NCBI GenBank assembly: GCA_002868905.1
Contig: PKUA01000078.1
Location: 1-43,824 of the forward strand
Direction: 5' to 3'
Length of the DNA: 43,824 nucleotides
From: Desulfuromonas sp.
Lineage (GTDB): Bacteria > Desulfobacterota > Desulfuromonadia > Desulfuromonadales > Geothermobacteraceae
Shown here in pieces: positions 8,760 through 19,492 of this stretch (position 1 is its first letter; every line of letters starts with the position of its first letter). The notes below the pieces were generated by a model. The model did no database searches and was not told the DNA's origin. It was given only the letters and a program-made list of their open reading frames with translations. Both the position numbers and the translations under genes were made by a program.

Positions 8760-9779
8760 ATGGCTGAAAACCAACGCGACCGTACCATTGAACTGGCCAT
8801 GAGCCAGATTGAAAAACAGTTCGGCAAAGGGAGCATTATGCGTCTCGGGGAAGACAACACCATCCCCGGAGTCGAGGCGATCCCGACCGGCTCCATCTCC
8901 CTCGACCTCGCCCTCGGCGTCGGCGGTGTCCCCCGCGGGCGGGTCATCGAGATCTACGGTCCGGAATCGTCGGGGAAAACCACCCTCGCTCTGCATATCG
9001 TTTCTGAAGCGCAGAAAAAAGGCGGCATTTCGGCCTTCGTCGATGCCGAGCATGCGCTCGACGTCCAGTATGCCAAGCAACTCGGGGTGAACACCGATGA
9101 CCTGCTTGTCTCCCAGCCTGACACCGGCGAACAGGCCCTGGAGATCGCCGAGGTTCTGGTACGGAGCGGTGCCATTGATGTCCTGGTCGTCGACTCCGTG
9201 GCCGCCCTGGTGCCACGTGCCGAAATCGAGGGTGAGATGGGAGATGCCCATGTCGGCCTGCAGGCGCGCCTGATGTCCCAGGCCTTGCGGAAGCTGACGG
9301 CAACCATCAGCAAGTCGAAATGCTGCGTCATTTTCATCAACCAGATCCGGATGAAGATTGGCGTCATGTTCGGCAACCCCGAGACCACGACAGGCGGAAA
9401 CGCCCTTAAGTTCTACGCCTCGGTCAGAATGGACATCCGACGGATCGGAGCCATCAAACAGGGGCAGGATAGTATCGGCAACCGGACGCGCGTCAAGGTG
9501 GTGAAAAACAAGGTGGCCCCGCCATTCAAGGAAGCGGAATTCGACATTATGTACGGTACCGGCATCTCCCGGGTCGGGGACCTGGTCGATCTCGGCGCCG
9601 AGAATGAAATCGTCGAAAAAAGCGGCGCGTGGTACTCCTTTAACGGGGAGCGCATCGGACAGGGACGTGAGAATGCCAAAAATTTCCTGACCGAGCATCC
9701 GGAAACGGCTGATGAAATTGAGAACCGGTTAAAGCAGAAATTCGGGCTGACCGAGCCGGTCGCCGAAACAGGAGCCTGA
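8760..9779 (+). CDS. recA: RecA recombinase
   Basis: RecA forms the ATP-dependent filament on single-stranded DNA for homologous recombination and for LexA cleavage in the SOS response. The 339-residue protein shows Walker [10 protein letters not shown], the VDAEHALD segment, Walker [16 protein letters not shown], the L2 region [22 protein letters not shown], and a shorter than usual acidic C-terminal tail. A strong GGAGGG ribosome-binding site precedes the ATG. It is separated from recX by pilT. I do not see a textbook LexA box immediately upstream, since thpR abuts it. Confidence 0.98.
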   Translation: MAENQRDRTIELAMSQIEKQFGKGSIMRLGEDNTIPGVEAIPTGSISLDLALGVGGVPRGRVIEIYGPESSGKTTLALHIVSEAQKKGGISAFVDAEHALDVQYAKQLGVNTDDLLVSQPDTGEQALEIAEVLVRSGAIDVLVVDSVAALVPRAEIEGEMGDAHVGLQARLMSQALRKLTATISKSKCCVIFINQIRMKIGVMFGNPETTTGGNALKFYASVRMDIRRIGAIKQGQDSIGNRTRVKVVKNKVAPPFKEAEFDIMYGTGISRVGDLVDLGAENEIVEKSGAWYSFNGERIGQGRENAKNFLTEHPETADEIENRLKQKFGLTEPVAETGA

Positions 9780-9783
9780 CCTC

Positions 9784-10953
9784 ATGGAACTGAATGACAT
9801 CCTCAGCCTCGCGCTGAAATCCCGTGCCTCGGACGTCCACCTGAAAGCCGGACTCCCCCCGATTTACCGTATCGACGGCGCTCTTCGCCCCTTACCGAAG
9901 GCCCCCCGGGTTGGCCCGGAGCAGACCCACCAGATCGCGCAGGACATCATGAATGATCGCCAGTGGGAACGTTTCGAAGATGTTCATGAAGCCGACATCA
10001 GTTACGGTGTGCCGGGACTCGGCCGGTTCCGTGTCAACGTTTTTTCCCAGCGCGGCTCCGTCAGCCTGGTGTTCCGGGCCATCCCGTTCGAGACCAAGGG
10101 GGTTGACGAACTGCAGCTGCCGCCGGTGCTGAAAAAGCTCGCCATGGAACCGCGCGGGATGATCCTGGTCACCGGCGCGACCGGTTCCGGCAAGTCGACC
10201 ACCCTGGCCGCCCTGATCGATTATATCAACGCCCATCGGACCACGCATATCGTCACGATCGAGGATCCGATCGAGTATCTGCACCGGGACAAGAAGAGCA
10301 TTATCAACCAGCGGGAAGTCGGGTTCGACACCGAAGGGTTCGATATCGCCCTGAAGAGCGCCCTGCGCCAGGATCCGGATGTTATTCTGGTCGGCGAGAT
10401 GCGCGATTTCGAAACCATCGAGACCGCCATCACCGCCGCCGAAACCGGTCACCTGGTACTCTCGACCCTGCATACGGTCGATGCTCCGGAGACCATCAGC
10501 CGAATCATCTCTGTCTTTCCTCCCTATCAGCAGCGCCAGATCCGGCTGCAGCTCGCGGCGATTCTCAAAGGTGTCATATCCCAGCGCCTGGTCCCACGGG
10601 CCGACGGCAAGGGACGAGTGCCCGCGGTTGAGGTTATGATCTCCTCCGCCAGGGTCAGGGAGCTGATCGAGGACAAGGAAAAGACCAAGCTGCTGCGGGA
10701 CACCATTGCCCAGGGCTATGTCTCCTACGGCATGCAGACTTTCGACCAGTCACTGATGACCCTGCTGCAGAAGAAACTGATCACCTTCGACGAAGCCCTG
10801 CGCCAGTGCTCCAATCCGGACGACTTCAAACTCAAGGTCTCCGGCATTTCGTCGACCTCCGACATGAGTTGGGACGATTTCGACAACAAGGAGGATGACG
10901 ACGAGGGCGGTTCCGGCGAAGAGGAGTTGAAAATCGATCTCGACAAGAATTAA
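9784..10953 (+). CDS. pilT: PilT-type twitching motility ATPase with acidic C-terminal tail
   Basis: PilT powers retraction of type IV pili at the inner membrane as a hexameric ATPase. The 389-residue protein has the N-terminal SRASDVHLKAG segment, Walker A GATGSGKST (131-139), the Asp box TIEDPIEYLH, Walker B DVILVGEMRD, the His box HLVLSTLHT, and the AIRS-like RLVPRADGKGRVPA. Two departures stand out. It sits between recA and recX, and its C-terminus carries an Asp/Glu-rich tail after residue 355 (WDDFDNKEDDDEGGSGEEE). Paralogues of PilT are common in this group, so it may be a specialised copy. Confidence 0.92.
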   Translation: MELNDILSLALKSRASDVHLKAGLPPIYRIDGALRPLPKAPRVGPEQTHQIAQDIMNDRQWERFEDVHEADISYGVPGLGRFRVNVFSQRGSVSLVFRAIPFETKGVDELQLPPVLKKLAMEPRGMILVTGATGSGKSTTLAALIDYINAHRTTHIVTIEDPIEYLHRDKKSIINQREVGFDTEGFDIALKSALRQDPDVILVGEMRDFETIETAITAAETGHLVLSTLHTVDAPETISRIISVFPPYQQRQIRLQLAAILKGVISQRLVPRADGKGRVPAVEVMISSARVRELIEDKEKTKLLRDTIAQGYVSYGMQTFDQSLMTLLQKKLITFDEALRQCSNPDDFKLKVSGISSTSDMSWDDFDNKEDDDEGGSGEEELKIDLDKN

Positions 10954-11401
10954 TCCGGCATACCAGGCGGCCCTGCGTCTTCTGGGGCGGCGCGATCTCA
11001 GCCAAAAGGATCTCGTCGGTCGCCTGCAACGCAAAGGGTTTGCACGTGACGATATCGAGCAGGCCCTGCAACGCTGCATCGATCTCAACTACCTCGATGA
11101 CAGGCGTTTGGCGGAACGACTCGCCACCGATTTGCAAGCGAGCGGACGTGCCGTCGGGCGGCGTCTGTTGCTGGAACTTGAGAAACGGGGCATCGATCCG
11201 GCACTGGCTGAATCCGTTGTCACCGACCATGCAACCGACCCTGCCCCCGTCCTCAGGCGGGTGCTGCAACAAAAATTTTCCGACTACGATGACAGCCGGG
11301 CCGAGCAGCGGGAACGGCGCAGAGTGGTCAATTTCTTTCAGCGCCGCGGCTTCAGGCTCGGCACGATCCTGGATGTGCTGCGTGATAGCACAGAGGAATG
11401 A
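10937..11401 (+). CDS. recX: RecX regulatory protein, non-standard start codon
   Basis: RecX caps and inhibits RecA filaments. The reading frame is open from 10931. It encodes the family pattern from about 10961: YQAALRLLGRRDLSQKDL, then KGFARDDIEQAL, LNYLDDRRLAE and FFQRRGFRLGTILDVL at the end. There is no ATG, GTG or TTG until a TTG at 11108, which would remove the conserved first third. Candidate starts are ATC at 10937, ten bases after GAGGAG (10921-10926), or ATT at 10949, which overlaps the pilT stop. I chose 10937 for the ribosome-binding site. Translation by coupling or frameshift from pilT is an alternative. Identity is well supported; the start is not. Confidence 0.8.
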   Translation: MSTRINPAYQAALRLLGRRDLSQKDLVGRLQRKGFARDDIEQALQRCIDLNYLDDRRLAERLATDLQASGRAVGRRLLLELEKRGIDPALAESVVTDHATDPAPVLRRVLQQKFSDYDDSRAEQRERRRVVNFFQRRGFRLGTILDVLRDSTEE

Positions 11402-11430
11402 ACACGTGATGAAGGAGATGTTTTAAAGTT

Positions 11431-14094
11431 ATGGCCGAGCAACAAACCAAGCTGACCGGAAAACAGATTCGCCAACGTTTTCTCGATTACTTCGAAAAAC
11501 ACGGGCACACAATCGTCTCTTCATCCTCGCTGGTGCCGCACAACGATCCGACACTCCTGTTCACCAACGCCGGCATGAACCAGTTCAAGGACTGTTTCCT
11601 CGGCGCGGAAAAAAGAGCTTACGTTCGCGCTACCTCTTCGCAGAAATGTGTCCGAGCCGGCGGCAAGCACAACGACCTGGAGAATGTCGGTCGTACCGCC
11701 CGGCACCACACTTTTTTCGAAATGCTCGGAAACTTCTCCTTCGGCGAATACTTCAAAAAAGAAGCGATCGCCTTTGCCTGGGAATTTTTGACGGTCGATC
11801 TCGCCATAGACAAGAGCCGTCTCTATGTCTCGGTCTACACCGATGACGACGAGGCGGCCAACATCTGGCAGCAGCAGGAAGGGGTGCCGAAGGAGCGTAT
11901 TTTCCGCTTCGAGGAGGACAACTTCTGGGCCATGGGCGACACCGGCCCCTGCGGCCCCTGCTCCGAAATTTTCTATGACAACGGCCCCGAGGCAGGGTGT
12001 GACTCCCCGGACTGCACCGTCGGCTGTGACTGCGACCGTTACATGGAGATCTGGAACAATGTCTTCATGCAGTTCGACCGGCAGCCCGATGGTGAACTGG
12101 TTCCCCTGCCGAAACCGGCCGTCGACACGGGGATGGGCCTGGAGCGGATCACCACCGTCATGCAGGGGGTTCTCTCCAACTACGACACCGACCTGCTACG
12201 CAATATCATCGCCTACATCGAGGAACTCTCCGGCAAACGCTACGGCGACAGCATCGAGAACGACGTCTCCATGCGCGTCATGGCCGATCACAGCCGGGCC
12301 AGCGCGTTCCTGATCGCCGACGGGGTTCTCCCCTCCAACGAAGGACGCGGCTACGTGCTGCGCCGCATCATGCGACGGGCCATGCGCCACGCCAGGATGC
12401 TCGGTTTCGATGATCCGGTGCTGTTCAAAACAGCTGTCTACGTCCTCGAATCGATGGCTGACGCCTACCCTGAAGAAGAGAAGCGGAAGGGGTTCGTCGC
12501 CAAGGTTGTCGAAAACGAGGAGAAGCGCTTCATCCATACTCTCGGCAACGGCCTGCGCATCCTCGAAGATGAGGTCGACAAACTCCGCGCCGGCGGGAAC
12601 AAGATCATCCCGGGTGAGATTGTGTTCCGGCTCTATGACACCTTCGGCTTCCCGGTCGACCTGACCGCTGACATCGTGGAGAAGGATGGTTTCAGCCTCG
12701 ACGAGGAAGGATTCAAGCGTTGCATGGAGAAACAGCGTCAGCAGGCGCGTGAGCACTGGAAAGGATCCGGCGAGGAAAAAATCGGTGCCGTTTATCGTCA
12801 GTTGAGCGAGGAAGGAATCAAGAGCGAGTTTACCGGATACGGCGTCACCGAAGATCACGCCACCGTCCGTGCCATCCTGCGCGACGAAGCTCCGGTTGCA
12901 AGCGCCGGTGTCGGCGAAAAGGTTGAAATCATCACCGACCAGACCCCGTTTTATGGAGAATCCGGCGGCCAGGTCGGTGACACCGGGCGGATCGTTGCGG
13001 CCGGTGCCAGCCTGAGCGTGCTCGAGACCAAGCGCCCCCTGCCCGACCTGATCGTTCACGTCGCCCAGGTCGACCGGGGTTCTCTGAAAACCGGCGATCA
13101 GATCGAATTGACCGTGACACCTGAGGCACGCATGTCGACGGCCCGCAATCACACCGCCACCCACATCCTGCAAGCGGTGCTGGTTGACATCCTCGGCGAT
13201 CATATCAAGCAGGCCGGCTCCCTGGTCGAACCGGATCGACTCCGTTTCGACTTCACCCACTTTTCGGCTGTTAGCGCCGATGAAATAAACCGGATTGAAC
13301 GGGAAGTCAACCGCCGCGTTTATGCCAACCAGCCGGTCGCTGCCAGTGAGATGGCCCAGGACGAGGCGATTGCCGCCGGGGCGACCGCCCTGTTCGGTGA
13401 GAAATACGGCGACACAGTTCGCGTCGTTAAAGTCGGCGACTTCTCCATGGAACTTTGTGGAGGAACCCATGTTCACGCCTCCGTAGATATCGGCCTGTTC
13501 AAGATCCTATCCGAAACCGGTATCGCCGCCGGCGTCCGGCGCATCGAAGCAGTCACCGGGGAGAAGGCCGTGGAACTGGTTCAGCAACAGCAGCTTATAC
13601 TGAACAACAGTGCCTCCCTGCTCAAAAGCGACCCGAATCAGATCGAAAACCGGATCCAGCGCCTTCTTGAACGGCAGAAGGAGATGGAGCGGGAGGTTGA
13701 AGCTCTCCGTTCCCAGCTCCAGACCGGTCAGGCGGGTGATCTTCTGGATCAGGCAGTTGAGGTTGAAGGGATCAAGGTTCTCGGCACCGAGGTCGAAAGC
13801 ATGGACGGAAAACAGTTGCGGGAGATGGCCGACAAGTTGCGCGACAAGCTCGCATCCGGAGTTCTGGCCATCGGCTGCGAATTTAACGGCAAGGCATCTC
13901 TGCTGGTCGCAGTCACCAAGGACCTGACCGATCGGCTGCACGCCGGGAAACTGGTCGGCGAACTCGCCGCCGGTGTCGGAGGCCGCGGCGGTGGCCGCCC
14001 CGACCTGGCCCAGGCCGGCGGGAGCGAGCCAGGCAAACTCGCTTCGACCCTGGCCGAACTGCCGGCCCTGGTCGCCAAACAGCTGGCAGGCTAA
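11431..14094 (+). CDS. alaS: Alanine-tRNA ligase
   Basis: AlaRS charges tRNA-Ala and edits mischarged serine and glycine. The 887-residue protein contains the class II catalytic core (residues about 10-250, with [11 protein letters not shown] and [11 protein letters not shown]), the tRNA-recognition region, the editing domain with zinc-binding [11 protein letters not shown] (about 570-580) and [11 protein letters not shown] (about 672-682), a coiled coil, and the C-Ala DHHA1 domain ending [16 protein letters not shown]. An AAGGAG ribosome-binding site lies at 11412-11417. It follows recX by 29 bases, the conserved recA-recX-alaS order. Confidence 0.98.
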   Translation: MAEQQTKLTGKQIRQRFLDYFEKHGHTIVSSSSLVPHNDPTLLFTNAGMNQFKDCFLGAEKRAYVRATSSQKCVRAGGKHNDLENVGRTARHHTFFEMLGNFSFGEYFKKEAIAFAWEFLTVDLAIDKSRLYVSVYTDDDEAANIWQQQEGVPKERIFRFEEDNFWAMGDTGPCGPCSEIFYDNGPEAGCDSPDCTVGCDCDRYMEIWNNVFMQFDRQPDGELVPLPKPAVDTGMGLERITTVMQGVLSNYDTDLLRNIIAYIEELSGKRYGDSIENDVSMRVMADHSRASAFLIADGVLPSNEGRGYVLRRIMRRAMRHARMLGFDDPVLFKTAVYVLESMADAYPEEEKRKGFVAKVVENEEKRFIHTLGNGLRILEDEVDKLRAGGNKIIPGEIVFRLYDTFGFPVDLTADIVEKDGFSLDEEGFKRCMEKQRQQAREHWKGSGEEKIGAVYRQLSEEGIKSEFTGYGVTEDHATVRAILRDEAPVASAGVGEKVEIITDQTPFYGESGGQVGDTGRIVAAGASLSVLETKRPLPDLIVHVAQVDRGSLKTGDQIELTVTPEARMSTARNHTATHILQAVLVDILGDHIKQAGSLVEPDRLRFDFTHFSAVSADEINRIEREVNRRVYANQPVAASEMAQDEAIAAGATALFGEKYGDTVRVVKVGDFSMELCGGTHVHASVDIGLFKILSETGIAAGVRRIEAVTGEKAVELVQQQQLILNNSASLLKSDPNQIENRIQRLLERQKEMEREVEALRSQLQTGQAGDLLDQAVEVEGIKVLGTEVESMDGKQLREMADKLRDKLASGVLAIGCEFNGKASLLVAVTKDLTDRLHAGKLVGELAAGVGGRGGGRPDLAQAGGSEPGKLASTLAELPALVAKQLAG

Positions 14095-14120
14095 ATCATC
14101 CAGGGGGGAGCAGAGGCTGC

Positions 14121-15251
14121 ATGGGGAGAGACTTCGAGGTTCGACAAAATCCCGAGCTGGAATTGCGGCAGGAGATGCGCCGCACCATCCTGCTGGTCGA
14201 TGACGAAGAGGTGATCCGCGACCTCTGTGCCCGCACCCTGAGCGAGTATCGCATCCTGCAGGCCGGCAACGGCCGGGAGGCCCTGGAGGTCCTCGAGCAG
14301 GAACCGGTCGACCTGGTGCTGTCCGACGTCATGATGCCCGAAATGAGCGGGCTTGAACTGCTCGAAACAATCCGTAAAAACAACCCTGATCAAGCGGTCG
14401 TGCTCATGACCGGCTTCGGCGAAAAAGAGCTGATTCTGCGCGCCCTCAAGGCGAATGCGGATGATTTCATCCAGAAACCGGTCAACCTGCTGCAGCTGAA
14501 AACTTCGGTCCAGAAAGTTCTCGAGCAACATTCCCTTCGCTACGAAATCCGCCAGCTAAAGCGGATGGATCAGCTTAAATCAGAGTTTCTCGGTCTCATC
14601 TCCCACAAGCTCAAAACGCCGGTGACGGCCATATCCCTGATCATCCAGAACCTCGCCGACGATCTGTCAGAGGCTCCGGTCGAAATTCAGGAACAGCTCC
14701 GGCTGACCAAGAACCAGTCGCAGCTGCTGGCGGACCTGATCGAGGAACTCCTCGGCTACGGTGACACCATTCTCGACATGAATCCGACCGACCTGGAGTC
14801 CCTCCAGCTGGTCGATCTGCTGCAGACGGTCCTCACCCTGTTCGAAAAAGGCCTGCAGGCCAAACAGCTCGACATCGCCATCGAACTCCCCCAGGAATTA
14901 CCGACCCTTCCCCTCGACCGCAGGCGGACCCTGTTCGCCCTGCGAGCGATACTCGACAACGCGGTCAAGTTTTCACCGATGGGTGGCGTCCTGACGCTTC
15001 ATGCCGAGTTGAGCGAATCAGCCGTGCAACTCTCCATCTCCGATCAGGGACCGGGAATACCGAGAGAAGAATTACCGAAAGTTTTCGAGAAGTTCTACCA
15101 GGTCGACCCGGACAGCACAGGCCAGGTCCGGGGTTTCGGTCTCGGCCTGTTCTACGCCAAGCAGTTCCTGCGCGACCAGCATGCCAAAGTCGAACTCACA
15201 TCCCCGACAACCGGGGGGACCACCGCCACCATTACCTTCCCCCGGGTCTGA
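14121..15251 (+). CDS. Soluble receiver-histidine kinase hybrid (REC-HisKA-HATPase)
   Basis: The 376-residue protein begins with a receiver domain (about 20-135): acidic pair DDEE, phosphoacceptor Asp69 in LVLSDVMMP, and the conserved Lys in FIQKP. A linker helix leads to HisKA with FLGLISHKLKTPVTAI, phosphoacceptor His162, where HKLKTP replaces the usual HELRTP. HATPase_c follows with DNAVKFSP, DQGPGIPREE and GFGLGLFYAKQF. No membrane segment is present, so it is cytoplasmic and takes phosphate from another kinase into its own receiver. It starts 26 bases after alaS behind GGGGGGAG (14104-14111). Partners are not in the immediate neighbourhood. Confidence 0.92.
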   Translation: MGRDFEVRQNPELELRQEMRRTILLVDDEEVIRDLCARTLSEYRILQAGNGREALEVLEQEPVDLVLSDVMMPEMSGLELLETIRKNNPDQAVVLMTGFGEKELILRALKANADDFIQKPVNLLQLKTSVQKVLEQHSLRYEIRQLKRMDQLKSEFLGLISHKLKTPVTAISLIIQNLADDLSEAPVEIQEQLRLTKNQSQLLADLIEELLGYGDTILDMNPTDLESLQLVDLLQTVLTLFEKGLQAKQLDIAIELPQELPTLPLDRRRTLFALRAILDNAVKFSPMGGVLTLHAELSESAVQLSISDQGPGIPREELPKVFEKFYQVDPDSTGQVRGFGLGLFYAKQFLRDQHAKVELTSPTTGGTTATITFPRV

Positions 15252-15295
15252 ATCGAAAAATCTGCGCAACCCATTGCCGAAACAGCCTTTTTCGT

Positions 15296-15323
15296 TTGGC
15301 GCATCGTCTCGTTATGCTATATT
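15296..15323 (+). promoter_or_regulatory. Promoter of the hslVU-arg operon
   Basis: TTGGCG (15296-15301), a 16-base spacer and an extended -10 element TGCTATATT (15315-15323) match a sigma-70 promoter. The start would be near 15330, leaving about 87 bases of leader before hslV. No heat-shock sigma-32 type CCCCAT -10 element is visible. Confidence 0.6.
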
Positions 15324-15416
15324 TGCGACTTTACCCATTCTGGCAGTGCCATACCGTTTCAGAGTCATTTCAGCAAAACGCTATGTGGCAGGCTGCCCTC
15401 GTTGTGGAGAAAAACC

Positions 15417-15947
15417 ATGTTCCGCGGTACCACCATCATCTGCGTGCGCCAACATGACCGGGTCGCCCTGGCCGGCGACGGTCAGGTCACCTTGGGCAAC
15501 ACTGTTATGAAGCATTCAGCCCGCAAGATCCGTCGGCTCTATGACAACCGGGTTCTGGCCGGTTTCGCCGGGAGCACGGCAGACGCCTTTACGTTGTTCG
15601 AGAAATTTGACGCCAAGCTCAAGGAATTCCGCGGCAACCTGACCAGAGCCGCCGTTGAGCTCGCCAAGGACTGGCGGACCGACCGGGTGCTGCGCCGTCT
15701 GGAGGCCTTGCTGATCGTCGCAGACGCCGACACGACCCTGGTCCTGTCCGGTGCCGGCGACGTGATCGAGCCGGACGACGGGATCGCCGCAGTCGGCTCA
15801 GGCGGTTCCTTCGCACTGGCGGCCGCCCGGGCGATGGTCGCCTACAGCGATCTTCCGGCAGCGGAAATCGCCGAACAATCTTTACGGATCGCCGCCGGCA
15901 TCTGCATCTATACCAACGAGCATATCGCCGTGGAGAGCCTGACATGA
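15417..15947 (+). CDS. hslV: HslV, peptidase subunit of the HslUV protease
   Basis: HslV forms the double-hexamer proteolytic core of the ATP-dependent HslUV protease. The 176-residue protein starts [10 protein letters not shown]; removal of MFRG would expose the catalytic threonine of TTI. It also shows [29 protein letters not shown] and [12 protein letters not shown]. The start at 15417 is chosen over an in-frame TTG at 15402 because TGGAGA lies six bases before the ATG and the family starts here. Its stop overlaps hslU by four bases. Confidence 0.96.
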   Translation: MFRGTTIICVRQHDRVALAGDGQVTLGNTVMKHSARKIRRLYDNRVLAGFAGSTADAFTLFEKFDAKLKEFRGNLTRAAVELAKDWRTDRVLRRLEALLIVADADTTLVLSGAGDVIEPDDGIAAVGSGGSFALAAARAMVAYSDLPAAEIAEQSLRIAAGICIYTNEHIAVESLT

Positions 15948-17287
15948 CCAATTTCACCCCACGGGAGATCGTTTCGGAACTCGACCGCTACATCATCGGG
16001 CAGAAAAACGCCAAGCGTGCCGTGGCCGTCGCCCTGCGCAACCGCTGGCGAAGGCAGCAGGTCCCCGAGGAATTGCGTGACGAAATTGCCCCGAAAAACA
16101 TCATCATGATCGGCCCGACCGGCGTCGGCAAAACCGAGATCGCCCGGCGCCTGGCGAAACTCGCCCAAGCGCCCTTCGTCAAGGTCGAAGCGAGCAAATT
16201 CACCGAAGTCGGCTACGTCGGTCGCGATGTCGAGAGCATGGTCCGTGACTTGCTGGAACTCGCGATCATCATGGTCCGGGAGGAGGAAGCCGAGAAGGTT
16301 CGCCTCAAGGCGGAGGATGCCGCCGAGGAGAAACTGCTCGACCTGCTGCTCCCCGGCACTGCCGATTCGGACCTCGACGCGGACGTGTCCGCCGAAGCCA
16401 AAAGCGAAGGCGGAACCCGGGAAAAACTGCGCAAACTGCTGCGGCAGGGAAAACTCGACGACCGCTTCGTCGAGGTTGAGACCCAGGAGGCGAAGATGCC
16501 GATGATGGAGGTCTTCAGTCCGCAGGGGAACGAAGAGATGGGGTTCAACATCAAGGAGATGTTCGGCAATATCTTCCCGAAGAAGACCAAGCGGACCCGG
16601 ATGAAAATCGGCGAGGCCAGGGAACTACTGATCCAGACCGAAGCGGAAAAGCTGGTCGATATGGAAAACGTCAAACAGCTGGCGCGCGAACGGACCGAAC
16701 AGAACGGCATCATCTTCATCGACGAGATCGACAAAATCGCCTCGCGCGAAGGGCTGCATGGCCCGGAGGTTTCGCGCGAGGGGGTGCAACGCGACATCCT
16801 GCCGATCGTCGAAGGGAGCACAGTCAACACCAAGCACGGCCCGGTCAAAACAGACCACATCCTGTTCATCGCCGCAGGAGCGTTCCATGTCAGCAAGCCG
16901 TCGGATCTGATTCCCGAGTTGCAGGGGCGATTCCCGATCCGGGTCGAGCTGGAGAGCCTCGGCGAAGGGGAGTTCGTCAGGATTCTGACCGAACCCCGTA
17001 ACGCCCTGATCCGGCAGTATGATGCCCTGCTCCAGACCGAGGGGATCGAACTGGTGTTCGAGGACGAATCAATCCACGAAATCGCCCGAACCGCCACTTT
17101 GGTCAATGATCGAACGGAGAATATCGGTGCACGACGCCTGCATACCATCATGGAAAAGCTGCTCGACGAGATCTCGTTCGACGCCCCGGAAATGACGGAG
17201 AAACGCCTGACCATCGATGCTGAATACGTGCGGGAACGGCTGAGCGATATCGTCGAAGACGAAGACCTGTCCCGCTTTATTCTGTAA
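15944..17287 (+). CDS. hslU: HslU, ATPase subunit of the HslUV protease
   Basis: HslU is the AAA+ unfoldase that feeds substrates to HslV. The 447-residue protein has the N-terminal [12 protein letters not shown], Walker A GPTGVGKT, the pore loop region [18 protein letters not shown], the inserted I-domain (about 110-240, charged), Walker [13 protein letters not shown], sensor [14 protein letters not shown], and the C-terminal SRFIL tail that docks into HslV. It overlaps hslV by four bases and is followed 18 bases later by argB, consistent with one transcript. Confidence 0.98.
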   Translation: MTNFTPREIVSELDRYIIGQKNAKRAVAVALRNRWRRQQVPEELRDEIAPKNIIMIGPTGVGKTEIARRLAKLAQAPFVKVEASKFTEVGYVGRDVESMVRDLLELAIIMVREEEAEKVRLKAEDAAEEKLLDLLLPGTADSDLDADVSAEAKSEGGTREKLRKLLRQGKLDDRFVEVETQEAKMPMMEVFSPQGNEEMGFNIKEMFGNIFPKKTKRTRMKIGEARELLIQTEAEKLVDMENVKQLARERTEQNGIIFIDEIDKIASREGLHGPEVSREGVQRDILPIVEGSTVNTKHGPVKTDHILFIAAGAFHVSKPSDLIPELQGRFPIRVELESLGEGEFVRILTEPRNALIRQYDALLQTEGIELVFEDESIHEIARTATLVNDRTENIGARRLHTIMEKLLDEISFDAPEMTEKRLTIDAEYVRERLSDIVEDEDLSRFIL

Positions 17288-18205
<918 letters not shown>

Positions 18206-18254
18206 GCCTGGCAGCTCAGCCCGTTGCGGCACATACCATATTCAGGACAAGACC

Positions 18255-19448
18255 ATGAATATCTCAAAAGAGTGGATCAAACGGGGGGAGGACGTCATCA
18301 CCCGGACCTACGGACGCTACCCGCTCGTTCCGGTCAGGGGCGAAGGGTGCTGGCTCTGGGATGCCGATGGCAACAAGTACCTCGACTTCCTGGCGGGAGT
18401 CGCGGTCAACAACCTCGGCCACTGTCACCCGAAGGTGGTGGCGGCGCTGCAGCAGCAGGCAGAGAAGCTGCTGCACTGCTCCAACTTCTACCACATACCG
18501 CAACAGATCGAACTGGCCGAACTGCTGACCGCCAACAGCTTCGCCGACCAGGCGTTCTTCTGCAACTCCGGCGCCGAAGCGAACGAGGCGGCCATCAAAC
18601 TGGCGCGCAAATACAGCTTCGAGCAGCATGGCCCGGAGCGTTACGAGGTCATCACCGCCCTCGCCTCGTTCCACGGGCGGACCATCGGGGCCATCAGCGC
18701 CACCGGCCAGGAGAAGGTGAGAGTCGGATTCGAGCCGGTGGTTCCCGGTTTCAATTACGTCCCGTTCGGCGATCTCGACGCCCTGGAAAAAGCGATCAGC
18801 CCACGGGTCTGCGCGGTCCTGCTGGAACCGGTCCAGGGGGAGGGTGGAGTCAACGTCCCCCCCGAAGGGTACCTGCACGCCGTCCGTCAGCTCTGTGACC
18901 GCTACAACCTGTTGCTGATCTATGACGAAGTCCAGGTCGGCTGCGGTCGGACCGGGACCCTGTTCGCCTACCAGCACGATCATGTCGAACCGGATATCAT
19001 GACCCTGGCCAAGGCCCTCGCCGGCGGCCCGCCGATCGGTGCGATGCTGGCCCGCAAGCAGGTAGCGGCAAGCTTCGGTCCCGGCAGCCACGGCTCCACC
19101 TTCGGCGGCAATCCGCTGATGGCTGCGGCCGGCGTCGCCGCCATGAAGGTTCTGCTGGAAGAGAAAGTGCTCGACAACTGCTTCGCCATGGGGTCCTATC
19201 TTCACCTGAAACTGAGTGAAATGCAGGAGCGCTACCCGTTTATCCGCCAGGTCAGGGGCCGGGGCCTGATGCTCGGCATGGAACTCGATCGGGAAGGTGG
19301 GGATATCGTCGTCGCTGCCATGGACAAGGGGCTGCTGATTAACTGCACGGTCGGCAACGTCCTCCGGTTCGTACCGCCGCTGATTGTCACCCGCAATGAA
19401 ATCGACCAGGCAGTCGAGATTCTCGACTCGATCTTCAAACAACTCTGA
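18255..19448 (+). CDS. argD: Acetylornithine aminotransferase
   Basis: ArgD is the PLP enzyme that converts N-acetylglutamate semialdehyde to N-acetylornithine. The 397-residue protein is a class III aminotransferase: FFCNSGAEANEAAIKLAR for phosphate binding, FHGRTIGAISATGQ, EPVQGEGGV, the LLIYDEVQVGCGRTG segment, and the PLP lysine in TLAKALAGG (Lys253). The ATG at 18255 fits the family start and has AGGA upstream. The frame is open further upstream but that region overlaps argB. The gap to argB is 49 bases. Confidence 0.96.
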   Translation: MNISKEWIKRGEDVITRTYGRYPLVPVRGEGCWLWDADGNKYLDFLAGVAVNNLGHCHPKVVAALQQQAEKLLHCSNFYHIPQQIELAELLTANSFADQAFFCNSGAEANEAAIKLARKYSFEQHGPERYEVITALASFHGRTIGAISATGQEKVRVGFEPVVPGFNYVPFGDLDALEKAISPRVCAVLLEPVQGEGGVNVPPEGYLHAVRQLCDRYNLLLIYDEVQVGCGRTGTLFAYQHDHVEPDIMTLAKALAGGPPIGAMLARKQVAASFGPGSHGSTFGGNPLMAAAGVAAMKVLLEEKVLDNCFAMGSYLHLKLSEMQERYPFIRQVRGRGLMLGMELDREGGDIVVAAMDKGLLINCTVGNVLRFVPPLIVTRNEIDQAVEILDSIFKQL

Positions 19449-19492
19449 GCCCTGCAACACAACTCAATCTTGACGCAAAAGGGGATGATATC

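Noticed and set aside
8691-9698. Minus-strand open frame of 335 codons
   Set aside because: It is the shadow of recA.
12196-13476. Minus-strand open frame of 426 codons
   Set aside because: It is the shadow of alaS and contains no recognisable domain.
15252-15416. Heat-shock (sigma-32) promoter for hslVU
   Set aside because: No CTTGAA/CCCCAT-type pair is visible; the sigma-70 pattern is better.
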